Source: Mycolicibacterium iranicum
Lineage (GTDB): Bacteria > Actinomycetota > Actinomycetes > Mycobacteriales > Mycobacteriaceae
Direction of reading: 5' to 3'
Assembly: GCF_002101705.1 (NCBI RefSeq)
Contig: NZ_LQPC01000073.1
Location: 1-64,000, forward strand
Length of the DNA stretch: 64,000 nt
Shown: positions 15,426-23,560 of the stretch, in pieces
How positions within the stretch are numbered: position 1 is the first letter of the stretch
How the letters are laid out: each line of letters opens with the position of its first letter
Made by a program: the position numbers and the translations under genes
The notes under the pieces: model-generated
What the model saw: only the letters and a program-made list of their open reading frames with translations
Database searches by the model: none
What the model was told of the DNA's origin: nothing

Positions 15426-16642
15426 GCGGCCGCACCGACGATCGGCGCGGCCTTGTGCAGGCACTCGTCCCATTCGCGGCCGGGATCGGAATCGGCGGTG
15501 ATGCCGCCGCCGACGCCGAGCACCGCGGCGCCGTCGGCGGAGAATTCCACCGTGCGGATCGCGACGTTCAGTTCGCAGCCTGCCACTGGTGAGGCCAATC
15601 CAACTGTCCCGCAGTAGATTCCGCGTCTTCGCGGCTCCCACCCCATGAGCAGCTCACGGGCGCGGAGTTTGGGGGTGCCCGTGACCGACGCGGGCGGGAA
15701 CGTCGCCTCCAGCATTCTCGCCATCGGCAGCTCCGCGGGCACCTGTGCCGACACCGTCGACACCAGATGCCAGACTCCCGGTGCCGGACGGATGGCCAGC
15801 AACTCGGGCACCGACACCGAACCCGTGCGCGCGACCCGACCGAGATCGTTGCGGACGAGGTCGACGATCATGATGTTCTCCGCGACGTCCTTGACCGACG
15901 CGCGCAGTGCGGCGGGGTCCGCATCGCGCGGCAGAGTGCCTTTGATGGGACTCGACGTGACGTGCTCGCCGTACCGGCGCAGAAACAGTTCCGGCGACAA
16001 CGATGCGATCGCACCCCAATCGCCGGCAAGGTAGGCCGCGCGCGACGGCGCTGTCCTCTCCACCGCCTCGGCGAAGAAGTCGACGGGATCGCCGTGGAGC
16101 GTGCCGGTGAACTGTGTGCAGACGCACGCCTGGTACACCTCGCCCGCCGCGATGGCGTCCAGGCAGGCGATGACGCCACGTTGGTGGGCGTCGCGGTCGG
16201 CGTCGCCCCACTCGACGGCGGCGGTGCGGCGGGGTGCAGCTGTGCGCAGCGAATCGGCGACCCAGGCAGAAATCGGTGCGCCACTGAGGCTTTCGTGCCA
16301 CCAGCAGCCTTCCCTGTCGCATCGGAGGACCGAGTCCGACCAGCCGCCCGCCGCTTCGGGAACTCGGTATCCGCGCCCGTCGGCACCGGCGTCGGGATAG
16401 GAGAGATACCCGAACCATCCTCCACCGACCGCCCCGTCACTTCGATGACCGGGCGCTACGTCGAACACCTCCGACGGGGCGACAGGCGCTGCCGTCACCG
16501 ACGGCGCGATCACCGCACGCGCGCCGAACCAGTCTCCGATCAACGCGGCGGGCGGTGCCAGCCCCAGTGGGGCGGTGGCCGCGGTCAGCGCCCGCAGGAC
16601 CTGCGGGGCAGGGCCCAGGTCGCCGAGCCGCTCGATGCGCAC
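15395..16642 (-). CDS. pabB: Aminodeoxychorismate synthase component I
   Basis: A 415-residue chorismate-binding enzyme that with a PabA amidotransferase makes 4-amino-4-deoxychorismate for folate. The C-terminal chorismate-binding domain has GEVYQACVCTQF, SPIKGTLPRD (with the Lys seen in aminodeoxychorismate synthases), ENIMIVDLVRNDLGRV, and PPASVTGTPK. It matches Rv1005c. The GTG start at 16642 has GATAAT 6 nt upstream. PabA is not in the window. The stop end overlaps rsmI by 31 bases in convergent orientation. Confidence 0.93.
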   Translation of the reverse strand: MRIERLGDLGPAPQVLRALTAATAPLGLAPPAALIGDWFGARAVIAPSVTAAPVAPSEVFDVAPGHRSDGAVGGGWFGYLSYPDAGADGRGYRVPEAAGGWSDSVLRCDREGCWWHESLSGAPISAWVADSLRTAAPRRTAAVEWGDADRDAHQRGVIACLDAIAAGEVYQACVCTQFTGTLHGDPVDFFAEAVERTAPSRAAYLAGDWGAIASLSPELFLRRYGEHVTSSPIKGTLPRDADPAALRASVKDVAENIMIVDLVRNDLGRVARTGSVSVPELLAIRPAPGVWHLVSTVSAQVPAELPMARMLEATFPPASVTGTPKLRARELLMGWEPRRRGIYCGTVGLASPVAGCELNVAIRTVEFSADGAAVLGVGGGITADSDPGREWDECLHKAAPIVGAAAYSRARRTAS

Positions 16643-16649
16643 CGACCCA

Positions 16650-17546
16650 TTATCGGCTGATGCGTCGCGGCTCCATCACGCCAGCCAGCTTCTCCGGATT
16701 GCGCATCGCGTAGAAGTTGGTGATCTTGCCGTCGATCACCTCGACCGAGACGACGCCTTCGAGTTTGTCCCCGGTGTAGAGCACCAGGGCGGGGGCGTTG
16801 TTGTAGATCCCTGGTTCTGCGCGGCCGTCCGGTCCGCCCAGACGGATGAGGCCCAGAATCAGCTTCGCCACCCGCTCGGCCCCGGCGACGGGTCTGCGCG
16901 CGGCGCTGACCTTACCGTCGCTGTCTGCGGTCCACACCACATCAGGCGCAAGCATTCCCATCAACCCGTCGAGGTCCCCGGTCGCCGCCGCGGTGAAGAA
17001 CTGCGTCGTGATCTCGTTCGAGACCTTGGGGTCGACCGGCTCGAAGCGTTTGCGGCGCGACTGCACATGCTCGCGCGCGCGATGCGCCATCTGGCGCACC
17101 GCGGTCACCGACTTCCCGAGCGTCGCAGCGATCTCGTCGTGGCCGAATCCGAACACCTCCCGCAGCACGAATACCGCGCGCTCGTCGGGGCTGAGGGTTT
17201 CGAGCACCACGAGCATCGCCATCGACACCGATTCGGCCAGCACCACATCGGCGGACGGATCGGCTTCGGTGAGAAGGGGTTCCGGCAGCCAGGGGCCGAC
17301 GTAGTCCTCGCGGCGTCGCGACTGGGCGCGCAGCGCGTTGAGTGCCTGCCGGGTGACGAGCTGGGCCAGGTAGGCCTTGGTGTCGGTGACCGCACCAAGG
17401 TCGACCTCGGCCCAGCGCAGGTAGCTCTCCTGCAACACGTCGTCGGATTCTGTTGCACTGCCCAGGATCTCGTAGGCAATTGTGAACAGCAGCGGCCGCA
17501 GGTGCGTGAACCGCTCGGCGTGTTCGTCTCCGGCAGTCGCGGTCAT
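16650..17546 (-). CDS. ECF41-type RNA polymerase sigma factor (SigJ-like)
   Basis: A 298-residue sigma factor: sigma-2 region (about 12-75), linker motif YVGPWLPEPL (82-91), sigma-4 region (120-165), then a SnoaL-like C-terminal domain (175-290) with DSDGK and NPEKL. These are the ECF41 signatures; in this group the C-terminal domain controls activity in place of an anti-sigma factor. It overlaps the upstream FAD oxidoreductase by 4 bases (ATGA), so the two form an operon, the usual ECF41 context. The promoter upstream of the operon matches the ECF41 pattern, implying autoregulation. Confidence 0.93.
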   Translation of the reverse strand: MTATAGDEHAERFTHLRPLLFTIAYEILGSATESDDVLQESYLRWAEVDLGAVTDTKAYLAQLVTRQALNALRAQSRRREDYVGPWLPEPLLTEADPSADVVLAESVSMAMLVVLETLSPDERAVFVLREVFGFGHDEIAATLGKSVTAVRQMAHRAREHVQSRRKRFEPVDPKVSNEITTQFFTAAATGDLDGLMGMLAPDVVWTADSDGKVSAARRPVAGAERVAKLILGLIRLGGPDGRAEPGIYNNAPALVLYTGDKLEGVVSVEVIDGKITNFYAMRNPEKLAGVMEPRRISR

Positions 17547-18736
17547 CGGACCGGCACCGTCTGTGCAGCGGCGATCAGATCGGTACGGTCGGGCCCGCGG
17601 AAGTACCTGTAGGAACCCGGTTTTGCGGCCTCGCCGGCCAGCCACTTCACCGTGTACCGGCACACCTGTTCCTTGACGAGCGCGCCAGTGCGTCCGCCAA
17701 TGTAAAGGCTGATCGGAGTGTCATCCTTGCGTGCCAACTGCACCGTTCCCGCACCGCGGCCGACGCTGATGCACTGACCCGTCATCATGACGGTGGCATC
17801 CGCGGGCGGGGTGCCCGCGATCCTGGCCAGCACCGTGTTGGCGGCCTGGGCGCCGAGCGGCAACCCGGCCTGGCAGCTCATCCGGTAGGGCAGGCCCGAC
17901 GGTGACGCCGCGTCGCCGGTGGCGACGATGCGTTCGTCGTCAACGCTGGTCAGCGTCTCATCGGTGAGGAGCCGGCCCAGCCCGTCGGTCGTCAACCCGC
18001 TCTCGGCGGCCAGCGCGGGAACTCCGAAACCGGCTGTCCAGACGGTCACCGCGCTCGGTAGGGTGCTGCCGCCGGGCAGGGCGACCTGGTCGGGGCCGAC
18101 GGCGGTGACGGTGGCCTGCGGTCCGTCGACGATCGTGACGTTCAGCTTGGCGAGCCGCTTGGTCACCGAACGGCGTCCCGCTTTGCTCAGCGACGGGCCG
18201 ACGACGGGGCTGACCAGGGTGACTTTCCGGCCCGCTTCGGCGAACTCCGCTGCCGCCTCGATGCCGGTCAGGCCGCCTCCCACGACGACGATCGGCGCCC
18301 GCGCCGGAAGGTCCGACAGGCGTGACCTCAGACGCGTCGCCTGCTCCAATTCACCGAGAGGGTAAGCGAATTCGCGCGCTCCCGGCACCGATGCCGGGAC
18401 GGCGCCGGTACTGCCGACCGCGTAGACGAGGTAGTCGTAAGCGAGCGTCGCACCGGATGCGAGCGTGACCTGACGGGAGTCGGCATCGATGCGTGCGACG
18501 CTGTCGACGACCAGCTGCACACCGGCGTTGAGCACGGTGTCGTAGTCGGTCACCGCAACCGTGCTGTGCGGGTCGCCGGCGGCCGCCAGCTGGTGCAGCC
18601 GGATGCGTTCGACGAACTCGGACCGGGGGTTGATCAGCTTCACCATCACATCGTCACGTGACATCAGCCGGTTGGCCGCCATTACGCCGGCGTATCCGCC
18701 GCCGATCACCAGCACAGTCGTAGCTTTCGCGCCCAT
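17543..18736 (-). CDS. FAD-dependent pyridine nucleotide-disulfide oxidoreductase (NDH-2-like)
   Basis: A 397-residue flavoprotein. FAD Rossmann motif VLVIGGGYAGVMAAN near residue 8, NAD(P)-binding motif IVVVGGGLTGIEAAAEFAE near 145, and an FAD ribityl-binding region RIVATGDAA. No redox-active disulfide is seen. It resembles type II NADH dehydrogenase and AIF/FSP-like quinone reductases. The ATG at 18736 is preceded by AAGGAG 6 nt upstream. It is the first gene of the ECF41 operon, so it is the probable stress-response effector of that sigma factor; the physiological acceptor is unknown. Confidence 0.9.
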   Translation of the reverse strand: MGAKATTVLVIGGGYAGVMAANRLMSRDDVMVKLINPRSEFVERIRLHQLAAAGDPHSTVAVTDYDTVLNAGVQLVVDSVARIDADSRQVTLASGATLAYDYLVYAVGSTGAVPASVPGAREFAYPLGELEQATRLRSRLSDLPARAPIVVVGGGLTGIEAAAEFAEAGRKVTLVSPVVGPSLSKAGRRSVTKRLAKLNVTIVDGPQATVTAVGPDQVALPGGSTLPSAVTVWTAGFGVPALAAESGLTTDGLGRLLTDETLTSVDDERIVATGDAASPSGLPYRMSCQAGLPLGAQAANTVLARIAGTPPADATVMMTGQCISVGRGAGTVQLARKDDTPISLYIGGRTGALVKEQVCRYTVKWLAGEAAKPGSYRYFRGPDRTDLIAAAQTVPVR

Positions 18737-18787
18737 GAGCATCTCCTTCGAGGTTGTCGACTCCGTAACGGGTCGGGCTGACCTCAA

Positions 18788-18814
18788 GACACCGGTGAGC
18801 GACGATGTGTGACA
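18788..18814 (-). promoter_or_regulatory. ECF41-type promoter of the oxidoreductase-sigma operon
   Basis: Read on the minus strand, TGTCACA (18814-18808), a 16-nt spacer, then TGTC (18791-18788). The published ECF41 consensus, from memory, is TGTCACA-N16-CGTC, so only one base of the -10 differs. It lies about 50 nt upstream of the oxidoreductase ATG. Confidence 0.7.
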
Positions 18815-18817
18815 TGC

Positions 18818-18833
18818 TGTGATGCACGTCACA
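18818..18833. promoter_or_regulatory. CRP/cAMP-receptor binding site
   Basis: TGTGATGCACGTCACA is a perfect match to the mycobacterial CRP consensus TGTGA-N6-TCACA. It ends 3 bp upstream of the ECF41 -35, placing its centre near -44 relative to a start expected just after the -10, a class II-like activation position. It lies between the metG stop and the operon. Confidence 0.75.
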
Positions 18834-18842
18834 CCTTGGGCG

Positions 18843-20378
18843 TCACTCCGGTTGGTAGCGCGGGAAGACGCCCGTCGGCGCGGGCAGCGCCGTGCCGGCT
18901 GCCAGCCGCGTCCGGATCGCGGTGAACGCGCGGTCATTCGCGGGCTGGCCGAGCAGGTCCAGCAGTTTGGCCATCGCGTCCGGCATCACCGGCTGGCTGA
19001 GCAGCGCGGCGATCCGCACCACCTCCAGCGTCGTGTAGAGCACGGTCGCGAATCTAGCGGGATCGCTTTTGCGCAGCACCCACGGCTCCTGCGCTGAGAA
19101 GTAACGGTTCGCGGCGCCGAGCACCGACCAGATGGACTCCAGGGCCAGATGCATCGCTGTCGCGTCGAAGTGGCCTCGCACCTTCTCCAGCAGCGCATCG
19201 GCAGCGTCGAGCAGCTCCGAGTCCTCGGGCGTGAACTCGCCGGGGGTGGGCACCACGCCGTCGAGGTTCTTGGCGACCATCGACAGCGAGCGCTGCGCCA
19301 GATTCCCGAACTCGTTGGCGAGGTCGGCGTTGATGCGGCCGATGATGCCGTCCTCGCTGTAGCTACCGTCCTGCCCGAACGGCACCTCGCGTAGCAGGAA
19401 ATAGCGCAGCTGATCGAGCCCGAACGTGTCGACGAGGTCGTTCGGGTCGACGACGTTGCCGACCGACTTGCTCATCTTCTCGCCGCGGTTGAACAGAAAG
19501 CCGTGCGCGAACACCTTTTTCGGCAGCTCGATGCCGGCCGACATCAGGAAGGCGGGCCAGTACACGGTGTGGAACCGGATGATGTCCTTGCCGATCATGT
19601 GCAGGTCGGCCGGCCAGTACCGCTGAAACGCCTCGGATTCGGTATCCGGGAATCCAACCCCGGTCAGGTAGTTGGTCAGCGCGTCCACCCATACGTACAT
19701 GACGTGATCGGGGTGGTCGGGCACCGGGACACCCCAGTCGAACGTCGTTCGCGAGATCGACAGGTCGCGCAGGCCGCTAGAGACGAAGCTGACGATCTCG
19801 TTGCGCCGGACCTCGGGCTCGATGAAGTCGGGGTGCTCGGAGTAGAGGGCCAGCAGCCGGTCGGTGTAGGCCGAGAGTCTGAAGAAGTAGGTCTCCTCCT
19901 CGGTCCACGTCACCGGGGTGCCAGTTTCGGAGGCCACCCGAATTCCGTCACCGTCGACAGTCGTCTCGCCCTCGGTGAAGAAGCGTTCGTCGCGCACCGA
20001 GTACCAGCCCGAGTACTTGTCGAGGTACACGTCGCCCGCGTCGACCATCCGCGTCCAGATCGCCTTCGACGCCTCGTAGTGGTCGGCGTCGCTGGTCCGG
20101 ATGAAGCGGTCGAACGAGATGTTCAGCTTCTCCTGCAGACGCTGGAAGACGTCGGAGTTGGCGCGGGCCAGTTCCGCGGTCGGCATGCCCAGCTTGGCGG
20201 CGGTCTCGGCCATCTTGAGGCCGTGCACGTCGGTGCCGGTCAAATAGCGGACATCGAAACCATCCAACCGCTTGAACCGCGCGATCGCATCGGTGGCGAT
20301 GTATTCGTAGGCGTGACCGACGTGGGGATCACCATTGGGGTACGCGATCGCCGTGGTGATGTAGTAAGGCTCGCTCAT
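18843..20378 (-). CDS. metG: Methionyl-tRNA synthetase
   Basis: A 511-residue class I aminoacyl-tRNA synthetase that charges tRNA-Met. HIGH-type motif PNGDPHVGHAY (14-24), KMSKSVGN in the catalytic loop, and anticodon-binding residues downstream. The C-terminal dimerisation (EMAP-like) domain of some MetRS is absent, as is usual in mycobacteria. It matches Rv1007c and is divergent from tatD. The start codon is overlapped by a tiny upstream reading frame created by an 11-bp duplication. Confidence 0.97.
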   Translation of the reverse strand: MSEPYYITTAIAYPNGDPHVGHAYEYIATDAIARFKRLDGFDVRYLTGTDVHGLKMAETAAKLGMPTAELARANSDVFQRLQEKLNISFDRFIRTSDADHYEASKAIWTRMVDAGDVYLDKYSGWYSVRDERFFTEGETTVDGDGIRVASETGTPVTWTEEETYFFRLSAYTDRLLALYSEHPDFIEPEVRRNEIVSFVSSGLRDLSISRTTFDWGVPVPDHPDHVMYVWVDALTNYLTGVGFPDTESEAFQRYWPADLHMIGKDIIRFHTVYWPAFLMSAGIELPKKVFAHGFLFNRGEKMSKSVGNVVDPNDLVDTFGLDQLRYFLLREVPFGQDGSYSEDGIIGRINADLANEFGNLAQRSLSMVAKNLDGVVPTPGEFTPEDSELLDAADALLEKVRGHFDATAMHLALESIWSVLGAANRYFSAQEPWVLRKSDPARFATVLYTTLEVVRIAALLSQPVMPDAMAKLLDLLGQPANDRAFTAIRTRLAAGTALPAPTGVFPRYQPE

Positions 20379-20389
20379 TTCTCGCTCAT
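20375..20389 (-). other. Minimal upstream ORF overlapping the metG start
   Basis: An 11-bp tandem duplication (AAATGAGCGAG) places a second ATG at 20389. It opens a four-codon frame M-S-E-K ending in TGA that overlaps the metG ATG as ATGA. Ribosomes starting at the first ATG would stop exactly at metG's start and could reinitiate. Whether the upstream ATG is within the mRNA is unknown. Confidence 0.4.
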
Positions 20390-20416
20390 TTCGACGTCAA
20401 CCCTAAGGTGTCTTGG

Positions 20417-21265
20417 GTGAGTCCCTCACAGAAGCGCGAGCCGCCGCCCATTCCCGAACCTGTCGGCCCGTTGATCGACGCGCACACCCACCTCGACGCC
20501 TGCGGCGCCCGCGATGCGGACGACGTCCATGCGATCCTCGACCGCGCCGAACAGGCGGGCGTCAAGGCCGTCGTCACGATCGCCGACGACCTCGAATCTG
20601 CGAGGTGGGTCACCGAGGCTGCCGACTGGGATGCGCGCGTCTACGCGGCGGTGGCACTGCACCCCACCAGGTCCAATGCACTGACGCAAGAAGCGCGCAC
20701 GGTGGTCGAAAGGCTCGCCGAGCATCCCCGGGTGGTCGCGATCGGTGAGACCGGGATGGACCTCTACTGGCCGGGTCGCCTCGACGGTTGCGCCGAGCCG
20801 AAGGAGCAGCGCGAGGCGTTCGCGTGGCATATCGACCTGGCCAAGCGCACCGGTAAGCCGTTGATGATTCACAACCGCGACGCCGACGCGGCCGTTCTCG
20901 AAGTGCTGCGCGCCGAAGGCGCCCCCGAGACTGTGATCTTCCACTGCTTTTCGTCGGATGCCGCGATGGCGCGGACCTGTATCGACGAGGGTTGGCTGCT
21001 GAGTCTGTCCGGCACGGTTAGTTTCAAAAATGCTCGTGACCTGCGGGAAGCGGCAGCTCTGATCCCGGCCGGACAGCTCCTGGTGGAGACCGACGCGCCG
21101 TTTTTGACCCCGCACCCGTTTCGCGGCGCGCCGAACGAGCCCTACTGCCTCCCATACACTGTCCGGGCGCTGGCCGACCTCGTCGGCCGGCCTGCCGAGG
21201 CTCTCGCCGAGGAGAGTTCTGAGACGGCGATGCGGGTTTACGGGCTGGCGGGTTGCTGGACCTAG
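20417..21265 (+). CDS. tatD: TatD-family metal-dependent DNase
   Basis: A 282-residue TIM-barrel hydrolase of the TatD/YcfH group (3'-5' exonuclease family). Metal ligands are visible in DAHTHLDAC, the Glu in VAIGETGMD, HNRDADA, and HCFSSD plus ETDAPFLTPHP. It matches Rv1008. The GTG at 20417 is chosen because TAAGGT lies exactly 7 nt upstream; another GTG at 20408 falls within that signal. It precedes rpfB in the same direction. Confidence 0.94.
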   Translation: MSPSQKREPPPIPEPVGPLIDAHTHLDACGARDADDVHAILDRAEQAGVKAVVTIADDLESARWVTEAADWDARVYAAVALHPTRSNALTQEARTVVERLAEHPRVVAIGETGMDLYWPGRLDGCAEPKEQREAFAWHIDLAKRTGKPLMIHNRDADAAVLEVLRAEGAPETVIFHCFSSDAAMARTCIDEGWLLSLSGTVSFKNARDLREAAALIPAGQLLVETDAPFLTPHPFRGAPNEPYCLPYTVRALADLVGRPAEALAEESSETAMRVYGLAGCWT

Positions 21266-21356
21266 ACCTGTTCGTTACCGTCTTGTGATAAATCGCGCGG
21301 TGGCCACCCCCACCTTTACGCTGCCCGCGCCAGGCTAAGTCGGGATAGACGACATT

Positions 21357-22484
21357 TTGAATGCATTGACCAAACTTCATCAGACGCGCTCGCCCCTGCT
21401 GCGACTTCTCGTCGCGGCGACTTTGCTGGCATTGGCTTTCGCCGGCGTCACAGCTGTCGCTGCGCACAAGACGGTGACCCTGACGATCGACGGCTCGTCG
21501 ATGACGGTGTCGACCATGAAGTCGCGCGTCATCGATGTCGTGACCGAAAACGGCTTCGACGTCGACGAGCGCGACGACCTGTTTCCTGCTGCCGACGCGC
21601 CCGTGAACCAGGCCGACACGATCGTCCTGCGCCGCAGCAGGCCACTGGAAATCTCGACTGACGGTGGCGGCGCCGAGCAGGTGTGGACGACGGCGTCGAC
21701 CGTCGACGAAGCGCTCGCGCAATTGCAGATGACCGACAAAGCGCCCGTCGCGGCGTCTCGCGGGAGCCGTCTGCCGCTGGACGGCATGGCGCTTCCGGTG
21801 GTCAGCGCGCAAAACGTGCAAATCGAGGATGCCGGCGTGACGCGCACGGTGCGGCTTGCTGCCCCGAATGTGGCGGCGCTGCTAGATGCCGCCGGGGTGC
21901 CGCTACAGCAAAGAGACACAGTTACCCCCTCGCCGTCAAGCCCAATTGTGAACGGTATGCACATAAAAGTGACACGTGTGCGCATCGCGAAAGTCACCGA
22001 ACGATTGCCGCTGAATCCGAACAATCAGCGCATCGAGGACATGACCCTCAACATGAGCCGCCAAATTGTGGAGGATCCCGGAAATCCCGGTGTCCAGGAC
22101 GTGACTTTCGCGGTGTCGACGGTGAATGGCGTGGAAACCGGAAGGCTGCCAGTAGCCAATGTCGTCATCGCACCGGCCCGTGACGGTGTGCTGAGAGTGG
22201 GTGCCAAGCCGGGCACTGAGGTGCCCGCGGTGACCAACGGAGGCACCTGGGACGCCCTCGCGCGGTGCGAAGCCGGAGGTAATTGGGCCATCAATACCGG
22301 CAATGGCTATTTTGGTGGCGTCCAATTTGATCAAAACACCTGGGAGCGCAACGGTGGTCTGAGGTATGCTCAGCGAGCAGATCTGGCAACAAGAGAAGAG
22401 CAGATCGCGATTGCTGAGGTAACTCGGGCGCGCCAAGGTTGGGGAGCGTGGCCGACCTGTAGTGGGAGGATCGGTGCGTCGTGA
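21357..22484 (+). CDS. rpfB: Resuscitation-promoting factor RpfB
   Basis: A 375-residue cell-wall muralytic factor: N-terminal membrane segment (about 15-35), three DUF348 repeats (about 40-200, each with VTLTIDG-like starts), a G5 domain (about 205-285) and a lysozyme-like RPF domain (about 290-375) with CEAGGNWAINTGNGYFGGVQF holding the catalytic Glu. In M. tuberculosis RpfB the residue after AVAA is a lipidated Cys; here the sequence is AVAAHKTVTL with His37, so lipid anchoring is unlikely. TTG start at 21357. The rsmA start overlaps the stop (GTGA). In M. tuberculosis this operon is reported to have a 5' RNA switch; only 91 bases precede the gene here and I could not fold one. Confidence 0.95.
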   Translation: MNALTKLHQTRSPLLRLLVAATLLALAFAGVTAVAAHKTVTLTIDGSSMTVSTMKSRVIDVVTENGFDVDERDDLFPAADAPVNQADTIVLRRSRPLEISTDGGGAEQVWTTASTVDEALAQLQMTDKAPVAASRGSRLPLDGMALPVVSAQNVQIEDAGVTRTVRLAAPNVAALLDAAGVPLQQRDTVTPSPSSPIVNGMHIKVTRVRIAKVTERLPLNPNNQRIEDMTLNMSRQIVEDPGNPGVQDVTFAVSTVNGVETGRLPVANVVIAPARDGVLRVGAKPGTEVPAVTNGGTWDALARCEAGGNWAINTGNGYFGGVQFDQNTWERNGGLRYAQRADLATREEQIAIAEVTRARQGWGAWPTCSGRIGAS

Positions 22485-23422
22485 CAATACGGCTGCTGGG
22501 GAGAACTGAAATTCGGCATCTGGCTAAGTCAATTGACTTCAGGCCAAGAAAGTCTTTCGGTCAGAACTTCGTTCACGACGCGAACACGGTGCGTCGCATC
22601 GTCTCCGCGTCCAGCATCAACCGCTCCGATCATGTGCTTGAGGTCGGTCCCGGGCTGGGCTCGTTGACGCTGGCGCTGCTGGATCGGGGCGCGCGGGTCA
22701 CCGCGGTGGAGATCGATCCGGTTCTGGCCAACCAGTTGCCGACGACCATTGCTGACCACTCGCACAGCGAGGCCAATCGGCTTACCGTCCTGAACAGGGA
22801 CATCCTGACCTTCAAGCAGTCGGACCTCACCGACATGCCCACCGCGCTGGTGGCCAACCTGCCGTACAACGTCGCGGTGCCGGCCCTGCTGCACCTGCTG
22901 GCCGAGTTCCCGTCGATCCGGACCGTCATGGTGATGGTGCAGGCCGAGGTCGCCGAGCGCCTCGCCGCCGAGCCGGGCGGCAAGGACTACGGCGTGCCCA
23001 GCGCCAAGATTCGGTTCTTCGGGAACGTGCGCCGCTACGGCATGGTGTCCCCGACAGTGTTCTGGCCTATCCCTCGGGTGTATTCGGGCCTGGTGCGTAT
23101 CGACCGCTACGAGACCTCTCCGTGGCCGACGGACGCCCAGTTCCGCGAGCAGGTCTTCGAGCTCATCGACATCGCCTTCTCGCAGCGCCGAAAGACCGTG
23201 CGCAATGCGTTCGCCGAATGGGCGGGTTCGGGCAACGAGTCGGCCAGCCGACTCCTCGCCGCCAGCATCAATCCGGCCCTTCGTGGTGAGACGCTGAGCA
23301 TCAACGACTTCGTCCGGCTGCTGCAGCGCAGCGCCGACTGGCACGTCGTCCCCAAGACCGAGAATCCTGAGGAGCTCGAGCCGGTCGATGTCGGCGATGA
23401 TTCGCAGGGCTTGACGGTCTGA
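22481..23422 (+). CDS. rsmA: 16S rRNA (adenine1518/1519-N6)-dimethyltransferase
   Basis: A 313-residue KsgA/RsmA methyltransferase that dimethylates two adenines in helix 45 of 16S rRNA. SAM motif LEVGPGLGSLTLALL, catalytic NLPYNVA, and the C-terminal helical RNA-binding domain (RRKTVRNAF). GTG start overlaps the rpfB stop by 4 bases, so it is translationally coupled. A strong terminator hairpin follows at 23443-23474. It corresponds to Rv1010 (ksgA). Confidence 0.96.
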   Translation: MTIRLLGRTEIRHLAKSIDFRPRKSFGQNFVHDANTVRRIVSASSINRSDHVLEVGPGLGSLTLALLDRGARVTAVEIDPVLANQLPTTIADHSHSEANRLTVLNRDILTFKQSDLTDMPTALVANLPYNVAVPALLHLLAEFPSIRTVMVMVQAEVAERLAAEPGGKDYGVPSAKIRFFGNVRRYGMVSPTVFWPIPRVYSGLVRIDRYETSPWPTDAQFREQVFELIDIAFSQRRKTVRNAFAEWAGSGNESASRLLAASINPALRGETLSINDFVRLLQRSADWHVVPKTENPEELEPVDVGDDSQGLTV

Positions 23423-23442
23423 TCCGCCGCTGATTTCACTAA

Positions 23443-23474
23443 ACCGGCCCCGGCTGCTCGCCGGGGCCGGTTTT
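23443..23474 (+). terminator. Intrinsic terminator after rsmA
   Basis: A perfect 12-bp stem (ACCGGCCCCGGC with GCCGGGGCCGGT), a 5-nt loop and a TTTT run give a canonical Rho-independent terminator 20 bases after the stop. It would separate rpfB-rsmA from ispE, which has its own leaderless-type promoter. Confidence 0.85.
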
Positions 23475-23500
23475 GTGTCGGCACCCGCTGCCGTCGCGGG

Positions 23501-23539
23501 GCGACACCCCGACTACGCCTGGAATGCACGAGGTGTCGC
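23501..23539. repeat. Inverted repeat upstream of ispE
   Basis: GCGACACC (23501-23508) pairs with GGTGTCGC (23532-23539) across 23 nt. It lies between the rsmA terminator and the ispE promoter hexamer TAGTGT (23548-23553). It could be a hairpin or an operator; no regulator is evident. Confidence 0.5.
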
Positions 23540-23560
23540 TGCGGGATTAGTGTCGTTCGA

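Noticed and set aside
21266..21356. Riboswitch-like leader of rpfB
   Set aside because: An RNA switch is reported for M. tuberculosis rpfB, but I could not identify a terminator hairpin or known aptamer in these 91 bases.
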